DNA of 12,979 nt, from positions 1 through 12,979 of the forward strand of contig DATKCN010000394.1 in assembly GCA_035513175.1 (NCBI GenBank). Reading direction: 5' to 3'. Numbering within the stretch: position 1 is the first letter of the stretch; every line of letters begins with the position of its first letter. Source of the stretch: DATKCN01 sp035513175 (GTDB lineage Bacteria > Chloroflexota > Chloroflexia > Thermomicrobiales > CFX8). Below are positions 6,690-12,979 of this stretch, in pieces. Under the pieces are notes generated by a model. That model saw only the letters and a list, made by a program, of their open reading frames with translations, was not told the DNA's origin and did no database searches. The translations under genes were made by a program, and so were the position numbers.

Positions 6690-7390
6690 CCGGCATCACT
6701 CGACCTGAGGGAGACACCAAGCGGATGCTACGCATCGTAATCGCCGACGATCATGATCTCTTTCGCGAGGGGCTGAAGCAGTTGCTGGAGACGGTCGACG
6801 ATCTCACGGTTGTCGGTGAAGCGAGCACCGGACGGCAAGCGGTGCTGCTGGTCGAGAAGCATCGTCCGGATGTTGTGCTGATGGACATCAGCATGCCGGA
6901 GATGGACGGCATCGAGGCCACCGAAGCGATCGTCGCGCGCGGCCTCACGACGCCAGTCATCGTCCTCACGATGTACGCCGATGACGAGTACGCGATTCAC
7001 GCGATCCGCGCCGGGGCCAAAGGCTACCTGTTGAAGAGCAGCCGGTCAGACGAAGTGATCCGCGCGATCCGCCTTGCCGCTGCCGGTGGCTCGGCCATCG
7101 ATCCCGCGCTCGGCGCCGTTCTGATGCGGGAATTCCAGCGCCTGCTCAACCGCTCGCCGGGTGAGACGAAGCAGCAGCTCAGCTCCCGCGAGCAGCAGTT
7201 CCTCGAGCTGCTCGTGCGCGGGCACAACAACCGCCAGATCGCGTCAGAACTCGAGCTGGCCGAGAGCACCGTCAAGAACAACCTGAGCGCGCTGTTTCAG
7301 AAGATCGGTGTTCGGGACCGCACACAGGCCGTGCTGTACGCCATATCAAATGGCCTCGTTTCTCCGCCAACAGACGCGTCCCGGCCGTAA
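6686..7390 (+). CDS. NarL/FixJ-family response regulator
   Basis: Encodes 234 residues: a receiver domain followed by a LuxR-type helix-turn-helix. Seen: the acidic pair Asp21-Asp22 in 'IADDHDLF', the phosphoacceptor Asp67 in 'VLMDISMPEMDG', Thr95 in 'VLTMYAD', Lys117 in 'YLLKSS', and the DNA-binding domain at about 164-220 ('LSSREQQFLELL', 'NNRQIASELELAESTVKNN'). It is the only regulator in the operon and the expected target of both upstream kinases. Two starts are possible: ATG 6686, overlapping the kinase stop as ATGA with GGAG five bases before it, or ATG 6725 directly at 'MLRIVIADDH', preceded by GAGGGAGA at longer spacing. I list the first; the second matches the usual family start. Target genes are unknown. 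Its stop lies 3 bases from the stop of the opposing gene. Confidence 0.95.
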   Translation: MTGITRPEGDTKRMLRIVIADDHDLFREGLKQLLETVDDLTVVGEASTGRQAVLLVEKHRPDVVLMDISMPEMDGIEATEAIVARGLTTPVIVLTMYADDEYAIHAIRAGAKGYLLKSSRSDEVIRAIRLAAAGGSAIDPALGAVLMREFQRLLNRSPGETKQQLSSREQQFLELLVRGHNNRQIASELELAESTVKNNLSALFQKIGVRDRTQAVLYAISNGLVSPPTDASRP

Positions 7391-7393
7391 CGG

Positions 7394-8104
7394 CTACTCG
7401 AACAGCCGGCCGCTCGCGGCCACCTGCTCCATCCAATGCCGCTCGCGGCCGATCGTCGTCGGCTCGCCATGACCGGGAAGCACAGCGACCTCGTCCGGCA
7501 GGACGAGCAATCGCCGGATCGTCGCGATCGTCTGCGCCGCGCTGGCCCCTGGTATGTCGACCCGGCCGTACCCGTTCGGGAACAGCGTGTCGCCGCCCAG
7601 CAGCAGCCCATCAGGCTCGCTGTACAGCGAGATCTGACCGGGGCTGTGTCCAGGGGTGTGCATGACAAGCAGCTCGCGTCCGCCCACCTTGACCGTGTCC
7701 CCGTCGGCAAGCAGTCTGTCGGCCTCATAGCCGTCGATCGGGGCCGGACTGAAGGCGGGACTCCGAAGATTCGCCGCTTCGAGCTGATGCACGGACACCG
7801 GCACGGCCAGCGACGCGGCGAGCGCCGCAACGTCGCCGATGTGATCCCAGTGCGTGTGCGTCAGCACGAGCCCAACCGGATGTGCCCGGCGCCGGGCAAT
7901 CTCGGCTGCCAACAGGCTCCCCGAATCCGGAGGCGCGTCGATGATCAACGCGTCACCGCTTGCAGAATCCACGACGACAAATGCATTGGTTTCAATTGGA
8001 CCCGCGGATATCCGCGCGACCGAGAACTGGCCGTACTCCACGATCTCCCCCCGGATGATCCCGGTGGCGTCAGGCGTCCGCCGCTGCCCCGGGCCATGCG
8101 TCAA
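7394..8104 (-). CDS. Glyoxalase-II-like MBL-fold hydrolase
   Basis: Encodes 236 residues with the metallo-beta-lactamase fold of the hydroxyacylglutathione-hydrolase-like group. Seen: 'THTHWDH' (His83, His85, Asp87, His88), 'HTPGHSPG' (His153), the bridging Asp172 in 'GGDTLFP', and His212 in 'PGHG'; all metal ligands are present. The family hydrolyses thioesters, lactones or related substrates, and the actual substrate is unknown here. I place the start at TTG 8104, which overlaps the permease stop as TTGA with CCGGGA upstream. An in-frame GTG at 8041 behind GGGGGAG is a real alternative and would give a shorter N-terminus ('MEYGQFSVARI'). It is the last gene of the ABC operon. It ends 3 bases from the response regulator on the other strand, with no hairpin between. 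Confidence 0.9.
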   Translation of the reverse strand: MTHGPGQRRTPDATGIIRGEIVEYGQFSVARISAGPIETNAFVVVDSASGDALIIDAPPDSGSLLAAEIARRRAHPVGLVLTHTHWDHIGDVAALAASLAVPVSVHQLEAANLRSPAFSPAPIDGYEADRLLADGDTVKVGGRELLVMHTPGHSPGQISLYSEPDGLLLGGDTLFPNGYGRVDIPGASAAQTIATIRRLLVLPDEVAVLPGHGEPTTIGRERHWMEQVAASGRLFE

Positions 8105-8955
8105 ATGTCCCGGCGGCTGAACACCACCATTGACACGACCACCAGTGTCGCACAGTACAGCAGCGCGTAACGGACGGCAAAGTCACTCGGCGGCGCGGCG
8201 GTTCCGAACGGATTGGGGCCGAGCATGTTGACGGCCACGCGAGGCTGAACGACGTACGAAGCGAGTTTCCACATGGCGTCGCTCGGCACGAGGATGCTCG
8301 TCATGATCCCGATTCTGACCATCGTGTCGTTATCGAGCGAGTTCCCGATCTGTTCTACCAGCCCGCCGGTGACCGCCATTCCATACAGCATGAAGACGAT
8401 GACGCCGTTGGCCATCGTCGAGAACACGGTTGACCCCAGCATCGTCAGGCTCAGCAGGATGGTCGACACCAGGATCATCAGGCCCAGGCCGGCCAGGACA
8501 TTGGGAGGGCGGTAGTCCCCAATCGTCGCCGAAACAGTGACGACGCCGGCGACCATCAGCGCCAGATACACGACGATCATCGCCAGAAAGCCGAGGTACT
8601 TCCCGGCAATGACCTCCCAGCGCGCAAGCGGCTTGGGTATGATCGCCTGCAACGTCCCGCTCTCGATCTCCGCCGCGATCGCTCCCACCGCGGCGAAGAT
8701 GGTCATGATTCCAGCCAGAAAGTTGACGGTATAGAGGCCCAGCAGCACCATCGCGCTGGCCTGCACGTCATATGGCAGCACCGTTGATGGCGCGCCGCCA
8801 CGTTGCTCGTTGAAATGCTGAATGTCGTCATGCACGAGCTGAAAGCCGTAGGCGTACAGCAGCAGGAACGCGGCGCTGAGCAGCATGACCGCCAGCACCA
8901 TTCGCCTCCGAACGGCCTCGTCAAACGTTAGTCGAGCGATCAACAGCGTCGTCAC
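8101..8955 (-). CDS. ABC-2 type transporter permease
   Basis: Encodes 284 residues with about six hydrophobic spans (near 20-37, 68-93, 117-140, 152-177, 182-203 and 262-279), so an inner-membrane protein. The stretch 'EIESGTLQAIIPKPLARWE' (96-114) followed by 'GKYLGF' is typical of ABC-2 permeases, where this cytoplasmic segment engages the ATPase. A longer extramembrane loop (about 38-66) follows the first span. The start is GTG 8955, which overlaps the stop of the ATPase gene as GTGA, and its own stop overlaps the next start as TTGA, so the three genes should be translated as a coupled unit. The exported substrate cannot be deduced; NatAB-like ion export, lipid/polysaccharide or drug export are all possible. 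The permease probably works as a dimer with two copies of the ATPase. Confidence 0.92.
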   Translation of the reverse strand: MTTLLIARLTFDEAVRRRMVLAVMLLSAAFLLLYAYGFQLVHDDIQHFNEQRGGAPSTVLPYDVQASAMVLLGLYTVNFLAGIMTIFAAVGAIAAEIESGTLQAIIPKPLARWEVIAGKYLGFLAMIVVYLALMVAGVVTVSATIGDYRPPNVLAGLGLMILVSTILLSLTMLGSTVFSTMANGVIVFMLYGMAVTGGLVEQIGNSLDNDTMVRIGIMTSILVPSDAMWKLASYVVQPRVAVNMLGPNPFGTAAPPSDFAVRYALLYCATLVVVSMVVFSRRDI

Positions 8956-9953
8956 GTGACGCTCACGGCGCCATCGCGGTTGATGACCTCAATGAACAGC
9001 TCTTCCAGCGTCGCTGACCGCGGCGTCACACCATAAACCGCGACGTGTCGAGACACGAGCACGTGGACAAGGCGCGCGATCGCCTCTTCGTCTACGACTT
9101 CCAACACGACGGTGGCGCGGCCGTTCTCCGCGTGACCGATGTCCTCTATCGATCCATATCCACGGACCAGCGTCTCGATCGTGTCATCCCACTCGCCGAG
9201 CCGAAGCTCGATGACGATCGACCCGCTGAGCAGATCGGCCATCGAGCCCATCGCGACCACGCGACCGTTGCTGATGATCGCCACGCGATCGCATACCGCC
9301 TCGACCTCCGTCAACAGGTGGGAGTTGAGGAAGACGGTCCGTCCCTCCGCGCGAAGCGTTTCTATGATCCGTCTCACGTCGAGCCTGCCGATTGGATCGA
9401 GCGCTGACGTGGGCTCGTCGAGGAACACGATCCGTGGATCGTTGAGCAGCGCCTGAGCCAGCCCGATGCGCTGTTGCATGCCCTTCGAATACGACCGCAA
9501 CCGGTCGCCCTCACGATTGGACAACCCGACCAGTTGAAGCGTCTCAGGTATCTTCCGGCGCCGCGCGCTGGCGCTCATCCCGTACAGCTTGCCGTGCAGG
9601 TCGAGCAGCTCGTGCCCGGTTAGCCAGTCGTGAAACCGGAACAGTTCAGGCAGGAACCCGATGTGTCGCTTTGCCTCGCGGTCCCCGAGTGGCATTCCGA
9701 GCAGGCTCGCTCGTCCTGATGTCGGTCGAACGAGCCCCATCAGCATCTTGACCGATGTCGTTTTCCCCGCTCCGTTGGGACCGAGAAACCCGAAAACCTC
9801 TCCGTGCGCCACGCGAATCGAGAGGTCGCGCACCGCGGCGTTGCCGCCATACGACTTGGACAAACCAATCGTCTCGACGGCCGCTTCGGCGTCGACGTTC
9901 GCCGTCACGTTAGCCGCTCTGATCTCAGCGTTCGTCCATTCAGTCGCCTGCAT
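8952..9953 (-). CDS. ABC-2 type transporter ATP-binding protein
   Basis: Encodes 333 residues and powers the transporter formed with the next gene. Seen: Walker A 'GPNGAGKT' (58-65), a Q-loop region reading 'GFLPE' with Glu in place of Gln (common in ABC-2/NatA-like ATPases), the signature 'YSKGMQQRIGLAQAL' (155-169), Walker B 'IVFLDEPTSALDP' (175-187) and the switch His212 in 'NSHLL'. A C-terminal extension of about 90 residues after the nucleotide-binding domain resembles the regulatory tail of multidrug/NatA-type exporters. About 25 residues precede the domain. The start ATG 9953 has only a weak GGTGG upstream; no other in-frame ATG lies before the domain. It is the first gene of the three-gene minus-strand operon, downstream of the sigma/anti-sigma pair but separated from it by 118 bases containing a strong hairpin. 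Confidence 0.95.
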   Translation of the reverse strand: MQATEWTNAEIRAANVTANVDAEAAVETIGLSKSYGGNAAVRDLSIRVAHGEVFGFLGPNGAGKTTSVKMLMGLVRPTSGRASLLGMPLGDREAKRHIGFLPELFRFHDWLTGHELLDLHGKLYGMSASARRRKIPETLQLVGLSNREGDRLRSYSKGMQQRIGLAQALLNDPRIVFLDEPTSALDPIGRLDVRRIIETLRAEGRTVFLNSHLLTEVEAVCDRVAIISNGRVVAMGSMADLLSGSIVIELRLGEWDDTIETLVRGYGSIEDIGHAENGRATVVLEVVDEEAIARLVHVLVSRHVAVYGVTPRSATLEELFIEVINRDGAVSVT

Positions 9954-9999
9954 GGGTTGGAGCCACCAATACGAATTTGGAGTCGCGGGTCACGCAATG

Positions 10000-10030
10000 G
10001 AACCGTGGGCGACGATCAGGCCCACGGTTC
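10000..10030. terminator. 11-bp stem-loop between anti-sigma and ABC genes
   Basis: A perfect 11-bp stem pairs 10000-10010 (gaaccgtgggc) with 10020-10030 around a 9-base loop. It lies 42 bases past the anti-sigma stop and about 47 bases before the ABC ATPase start on the minus strand. The position fits an intrinsic terminator or partial attenuator for the sigma operon. There is no clear T-run on either strand, so it may instead stabilise RNA. Confidence 0.5.
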
Positions 10031-10051
10031 GCGGATGATACCGGCGCTCGT

Positions 10052-10061
10052 CGAACGTTCG
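10052..10061. repeat. Perfect 10-bp palindrome after the anti-sigma stop
   Basis: CGAACGTTCG is self-complementary and extends to 16 bases (10049-10064) with one mismatched pair. It lies in the gap upstream of the ABC operon, just after the anti-sigma stop codon. It could be an operator for the ABC operon. This is inferred from symmetry and location only. Confidence 0.3.
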
Positions 10062-10071
10062 TCGGCGCGCT

Positions 10072-11256
10072 CTACTTCAGCGATCCAGCAACATCCAGCG
10101 CCTGCTCGCCACTGATCTGGCCGCCGACGCCATACAGGATGCCGCTCTTCTCCCACAGCACGACGCTGCCCTCCGGACTTTCGACGAGCAGTCCCGGCTG
10201 CCCGCTGATCGTCACATCGCGGATGGTCGCGCCCTCGGGGATCGGGATGATCAGCGTGTTCTCCCAGTCATCGATGGATCGCAGCTCCGCGACCAGGTCA
10301 GCCGGCAGGCCCGGGAAGCGCAGGATGTCCTCGCGCAAGGCGTCCATGTCCATCGCGTCGGGAATGATGAGCGACGGGCTTTCCATCTGCCCGACGACAA
10401 TCACGTCGCCTGCCTCGTTTGTGTATGCGAGCGCCACCGCGGCCGGCGCGTTGAGCGTGAACGTTACGGTTGGGTGGAGGGCGGGGTCCGGCAGTGAGAA
10501 GATCGGCAGGCCGATGGCGCGCACGAGCTCGTGCGCGCGCTCAACATCCATCGTGTACGACGCTGATCCCGCCTCGGTGACGTACGACTCCGGTTCCGCC
10601 CCGAAACCGCCGGGAAGATCCGTCGGAGCGAGGAACGGTCCGTATGCGGCGCGCGCCTCATCGAGAGACATCGGAGCAGGCATCCGGTCATGCTCGAATC
10701 CGAAGGTCGTCTCGAACGCGCCCAGCATGTCGAGCTCGGACTTGATCGCTTCGAGCTCCGCGTCCGTCATCGACATCTCGAACATCGCCTGCATCGGCGC
10801 CAGCGCGTCCATCGGTATCGTGATAGCCGCGAACTTCTGCACGCGGAACTGGTTGAGGAAGTCGTCTGCCAGCGTCCTCATCGGTGAGAGCGACAGCAGG
10901 AGCACGATCGCCAGCGCCGCGCCCAGCGCCGTGACCGTGCGAGGAACGCGGCGGCTCCATGAGTGAATCATTCCGAATCCTCCTGATGTCCTGCCATCCG
11001 GCGCGCGGAATGGGATCGAGCGCGCTCTGAATCGTCCCAGGGCAGCGGCTGGATCAAGCGGCTCGCCAGCGTCTCCGACCGCGGCCATCACCATACGCGC
11101 CGCCCGCGCGTTGCCGGTCATCTCCACGACCCGGGACTGGCAGCGCGCGCATGCTTGCACGTGTTCCGCCACCCACCGCGGCTCACGGTCCGGTGCGTCG
11201 ATCGTCTCACGAAGCAGCCCATCAGAGGGGTGGCGGCGGTAACGATGCATGCTCAT
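10072..11256 (-). CDS. Zinc-motif membrane anti-sigma factor with large extracytoplasmic domain
   Basis: Encodes 394 residues. The cytoplasmic N-terminus carries the anti-sigma zinc motif H-x3-C-x2-C ('EHVQACARC': His32, Cys36, Cys39), which binds and inhibits the ECF sigma factor encoded just upstream. One membrane span follows (about 107-125, 'LGAALAIVLLLSLS'), then roughly 265 residues predicted outside the membrane, beginning 'DDFLNQFRVQKF'. The end ('LWEKSGILYGVGG', 'GEQALDVAGSL') resembles DUF4367-like domains; that assignment is tentative. The ATG at 11256 overlaps the sigma stop as ATGA and has AGGAG seven bases before it; the open frame reaches 11442, but that extension is antisense-like. 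Release is probably by proteolysis or a conformational signal sensed outside the membrane. A 22-bp palindrome lies inside the gene at 10517-10538. Classic anti-sigma factors with this motif are often much shorter, so the outer domain is noteworthy. Confidence 0.88.
   Translation of the reverse strand: MSMHRYRRHPSDGLLRETIDAPDREPRWVAEHVQACARCQSRVVEMTGNARAARMVMAAVGDAGEPLDPAAALGRFRARSIPFRAPDGRTSGGFGMIHSWSRRVPRTVTALGAALAIVLLLSLSPMRTLADDFLNQFRVQKFAAITIPMDALAPMQAMFEMSMTDAELEAIKSELDMLGAFETTFGFEHDRMPAPMSLDEARAAYGPFLAPTDLPGGFGAEPESYVTEAGSASYTMDVERAHELVRAIGLPIFSLPDPALHPTVTFTLNAPAAVALAYTNEAGDVIVVGQMESPSLIIPDAMDMDALREDILRFPGLPADLVAELRSIDDWENTLIIPIPEGATIRDVTISGQPGLLVESPEGSVVLWEKSGILYGVGGQISGEQALDVAGSLK
10517..10538. 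repeat. 22-bp perfect palindrome inside the anti-sigma gene
   Basis: Eleven bases on each side of the 10527/10528 junction are exactly complementary with no spacer (left arm gcgcgcacgag). It falls in the codons for 'RAHELVRA' of the anti-sigma protein. It may be a chance product of GC-rich Arg/Ala/His codons, or a protein-binding site or mRNA hairpin. Confidence 0.45.
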
Positions 11257-11855
11257 ACCCGGTCTCCTAACCCGTGACGATTGCGCTCGACATGCGATCT
11301 GAGCGCGTGTTCGGCCCGCGCCAGAATCGTGCCCACCGAGCCCGGCTTCACATCGATCATATTCGCAATTTCGGCGTATGAGTGCCCTTCCGCCCTGAGC
11401 ACCAGCACATGCCTCTGCCGTTCGGGGAGCCCGGCCAGACACATCCGCACGCGCGCCGCTTCATCCATCGCGGTGACGATCGCGAGCGGATCGTCACTGG
11501 TTTCACCAGTCTCCGGCCGGCGGGCAAGCCGGAGCGACCATCTGGCGCGCCGGTTTCGAGAGCGGACCGCGTTGAACGCCGTATTGGCCGCGACGCGGTA
11601 GAGCCACCCACGCGCATTGACATCGTCGTTGACAATGGTCGGCCGCTGGTACAGGCGCAGAAACGTCTCCTGAACGATTTCCTCTGCCTCGTCCGCGTCT
11701 CCGATAATCCGCCTCACCACGCCGAGCAGCCAACTGTAGTGACGCAGAAAGAGCTCCTCGAAGGCCCGCTCGTCACCACGCCGCACACCTTGCAACAGGC
11801 TGCGATCGCTCGGCTCGCCCGTCAGCGCGTGCGTGGAGGCGCTGGTTATCGCCAC
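11253..11855 (-). CDS. ECF-family RNA polymerase sigma factor
   Basis: Encodes 200 residues, the normal ECF size, directing RNA polymerase to a dedicated promoter set. Seen: region 2 at about 32-99 ('EELFLRHYSWLLGVVRRI', 'DADEAEEIVQETFLRLY', 'ARGWLYRVAANTAFNAVR'), a linker, and region 4 at about 134-185 ('GLPERQRHVLVLR', 'GHSYAEIANMIDVKPGSVG', 'LARAEHALR') with its helix-turn-helix. There is no extra C-terminal domain. The start is GTG 11855, preceded by GAGAGGGA at good spacing. Its stop overlaps the start of the anti-sigma gene as ATGA, the usual coupled arrangement for equal synthesis of both partners. It probably drives its own promoter in the 216-base region before it, though no clear promoter pair could be read. 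The regulon and signal are unknown. Confidence 0.95.
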   Translation of the reverse strand: MAITSASTHALTGEPSDRSLLQGVRRGDERAFEELFLRHYSWLLGVVRRIIGDADEAEEIVQETFLRLYQRPTIVNDDVNARGWLYRVAANTAFNAVRSRNRRARWSLRLARRPETGETSDDPLAIVTAMDEAARVRMCLAGLPERQRHVLVLRAEGHSYAEIANMIDVKPGSVGTILARAEHALRSHVERNRHGLGDRV

Positions 11856-12071
11856 GTCGGATCCCTCTCCACTCGTCTTCCTGCCGGCGCATCACCCCGC
11901 TGACACATACAACACCGCTCACGCCGGATTTGTGACAATACGGGACGGCCGCCGCGTGGCGGCGCCGATTCAACGGTCACGCACGCGAACGGCGCCCGGA
12001 CGGCCACGAGTCGTATTGGCCGGCGTCCCCGGACGCGAGGAGCCGGGCGCCCAACGAAGGACAGGTCGCGG
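11856..12071. other. Divergent intergenic region, sigma factor / 111-aa protein
   Basis: This 216-base region must hold promoters for both flanking genes. Visible elements are the inverted repeat TTGTGACAA (11930-11938), whose minus strand gives a TTGTCA similar to a -35 box without a good -10 partner, and a 6-bp GC stem (11948-11953 with 11958-11963). No open frame here looks like a gene. Confidence 0.35.
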
Positions 12072-12407
12072 ATGTCAAGCCAACTCGGCGGCGATGAGGT
12101 CGAAGCGCTGATCGAATATCTCACGCCGTTTGTCAATTCGATCGTCGAGCGGCTCAACGTGGATGAGTTCACGACGGTCGAATTCATCGACGCCATGCAG
12201 CTCGACCCGGACGTGTGCGCGGCATATGAGCAATCGATCCGCCGCTGGCATGAAGACAATCCCGAGATGGCGAAAATGGTGATCCACGGGCAGGTCATCC
12301 CACAGATCCTGCGACGAAGTGGCAGGGTCGTCTGGTCCGGCTATGCGCATGGGGCAGTCGATCCCTACGCCGTCGCCGCCTGGTGGTCACGCGTCCCCGA
12401 CCAGTAG
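12072..12407 (+). CDS. Uncharacterised 111-aa protein
   Basis: I do not recognise this family. It is 111 residues, soluble, with an acidic helical N-terminal half ('GDEVEALIEYLTPFVNSIV', 'TTVEFIDAMQLDPDV') and a C-terminal half rich in Trp and Gly ('IHGQVIPQILRRSGRVVWSG', then 'DPYAVAAWWSRV'). A helix followed by a hairpin-like 'GRVVWSGY' could be a winged-helix layout, but this is only an impression. It is judged real because the ATG at 12072 follows AGGACAGG, the composition is balanced and protein-like, and the region has no better reading on the other strand. It is divergent from the sigma factor gene, sharing a 216-base upstream region, and its last 21 bases overlap the end of the convergent oxidoreductase gene. 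It might be co-regulated with the sigma system; that is inference. Confidence 0.7.
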   Translation: MSSQLGGDEVEALIEYLTPFVNSIVERLNVDEFTTVEFIDAMQLDPDVCAAYEQSIRRWHEDNPEMAKMVIHGQVIPQILRRSGRVVWSGYAHGAVDPYAVAAWWSRVPDQ

Positions 12408-12979
12408 CCCCTCCTCCTGATGCTCCGCGGTAACGAACGGAGCCGACTTGTCCGTGGCATGGCCGCCTGCGCCGGCCACCCGGCTGACGCGCACCAGATT
12501 GCTGTGAAACGTGCTCTGATTCGCAACGTCGGCCAGCGCGTCCGGGGTGATCCAGTTGACGTTGCGACCGTCCGGCGACAGGTGCGCCCACTGGCCCTTC
12601 GGCGACACCGCGACACCCGGCAATACGTCCGGCGTAATGACGGCCCGCAGGTAGCAGAATCCTCGGTCGTTTGACACAAGCACCGTATTCCCGTCCTCGA
12701 TGCCACGCTTTTCTGCGTCGAGCGGGTGAATTTCGATCGACGGCGTCCCCTCGCGCCGCATCAACGTCGGAAGATTGCCGAGACTGCTCGACACGTAGTG
12801 ATGCGCCGCGCCCGAGATCAGCACCAGCGAGTCCCCGAGATCGCCGGCGCTCAGTTCAGCTGGCGCGTGATAGTCCGGCAACGGGTCGACGCCCGATGCG
12901 ATCATGCGCTCGGAGTACAGCTCGACCTTGCCGGACGGCGTCGGGAATTGCAGATCCGCGAACGGCACGCCGGATGTCT
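12387..12979 (-). CDS. Molybdopterin oxidoreductase, C-terminal part (truncated by window edge)
   Basis: About 196 residues of the C-terminal end are visible; the gene continues beyond the right edge. Seen: 'FPTPSGKVELYSERM', the segment that leads into the molydopterin dinucleotide-binding domain, then 'LVLISGAAHHYVSSSLGNLP', 'SIEIHPLDAEKRGIEDGNTVLVSNDRG' cut here as two recognised family motifs (His/Pro-rich 'IHPLDA' and 'GIEDGNTV'), and the ending 'NVNWITPDALADVANQSTFH'. This is the pattern of DMSO-reductase-superfamily catalytic subunits, which bind bis-MGD molybdenum or tungsten and transfer oxygen or electrons. The N-terminal iron-sulfur and catalytic domains are outside the window, so substrate and cofactor ligand cannot be judged. 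The apparent GTG start at 12968 is internal, since the frame is open to the edge. The 3' end overlaps the convergent 111-aa gene by 21 bases. Confidence 0.9.
   Translation of the reverse strand, partial: TSGVPFADLQFPTPSGKVELYSERMIASGVDPLPDYHAPAELSAGDLGDSLVLISGAAHHYVSSSLGNLPTLMRREGTPSIEIHPLDAEKRGIEDGNTVLVSNDRGFCYLRAVITPDVLPGVAVSPKGQWAHLSPDGRNVNWITPDALADVANQSTFHSNLVRVSRVAGAGGHATDKSAPFVTAEHQEEGLLVGDA

Noticed and set aside
9977..10966. 329-codon plus-strand open frame opposite the anti-sigma gene
   Set aside because: Ser/Arg-rich with no motif, and it covers the hairpin and the anti-sigma gene, which has a clear start and family motifs.
11257..11442. Longer start for the anti-sigma gene
   Set aside because: This stretch lies over the sigma factor gene in another frame; ATG 11256 has AGGAG at ideal spacing and an ATGA overlap with the sigma stop.
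1..12979. CRISPR arrays, insertion sequences, tRNA or rRNA genes
   Set aside because: No regularly spaced repeats, transposase motifs, terminal inverted repeats or cloverleaf-like segments were seen on reading both strands.

Overview
The window is high-GC DNA, roughly 60% by eye, with tightly packed genes, frequent GTG/TTG starts and many 4-bp stop/start overlaps. The anti-sigma factor has an aromatic 'FLNQFRVQKF' stretch just outside its membrane segment, which I associate with Chloroflexota (Thermomicrobia/Sphaerobacter-like) proteins. Together with cytoplasmic GAF-type NarL-family signalling, this suggests a Chloroflexota bacterium. That placement is an inference; no rRNA or tRNA gene is present to test it.

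Layout, left to right. (1) Positions 104-1904, plus strand: a YciI-like small protein and an NAD(P)-dependent aldehyde dehydrogenase, probably one transcript. (2) 1948-2736, minus: a PhnP-type metallo-beta-lactamase-fold phosphodiesterase that converges on the dehydrogenase. (3) 2996-7390, plus: a three-gene two-component operon made of a triple-GAF HisKA_3 protein with a degraded ATPase domain, a single-GAF HisKA_3 kinase with all ATPase motifs, and a NarL/LuxR response regulator. The three genes overlap end to start. (4) 9953-7394, minus: ABC-2 ATPase, ABC-2 permease and a glyoxalase-II-like MBL hydrolase, joined by GTGA and TTGA overlaps. (5) 11855-10072, minus: an ECF sigma factor and its zinc-motif, membrane-anchored anti-sigma factor, joined by an ATGA overlap. 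(6) 12072-12407, plus: an unrecognised 111-aa protein. (7) From 12387 to the right edge, minus: the C-terminal part of a molybdopterin oxidoreductase, cut by the window end.

The window is mainly regulatory and accessory. The best candidate for something new is the two-component operon. Its first protein keeps the phosphoacceptor His and the H-D-x-x-x-Q phosphatase motif but has lost the N-box Asn and the ATP-lid glycines, while its translationally coupled partner is intact. This reads as a possible split of sensor-phosphatase and kinase roles over one response regulator. The ABC/MBL operon, the large extracytoplasmic domain of the anti-sigma factor with a 22-bp perfect palindrome in its gene, and the unknown 111-aa protein are secondary leads. 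I saw no mobile element, CRISPR array, RNA gene or phage-like segment.
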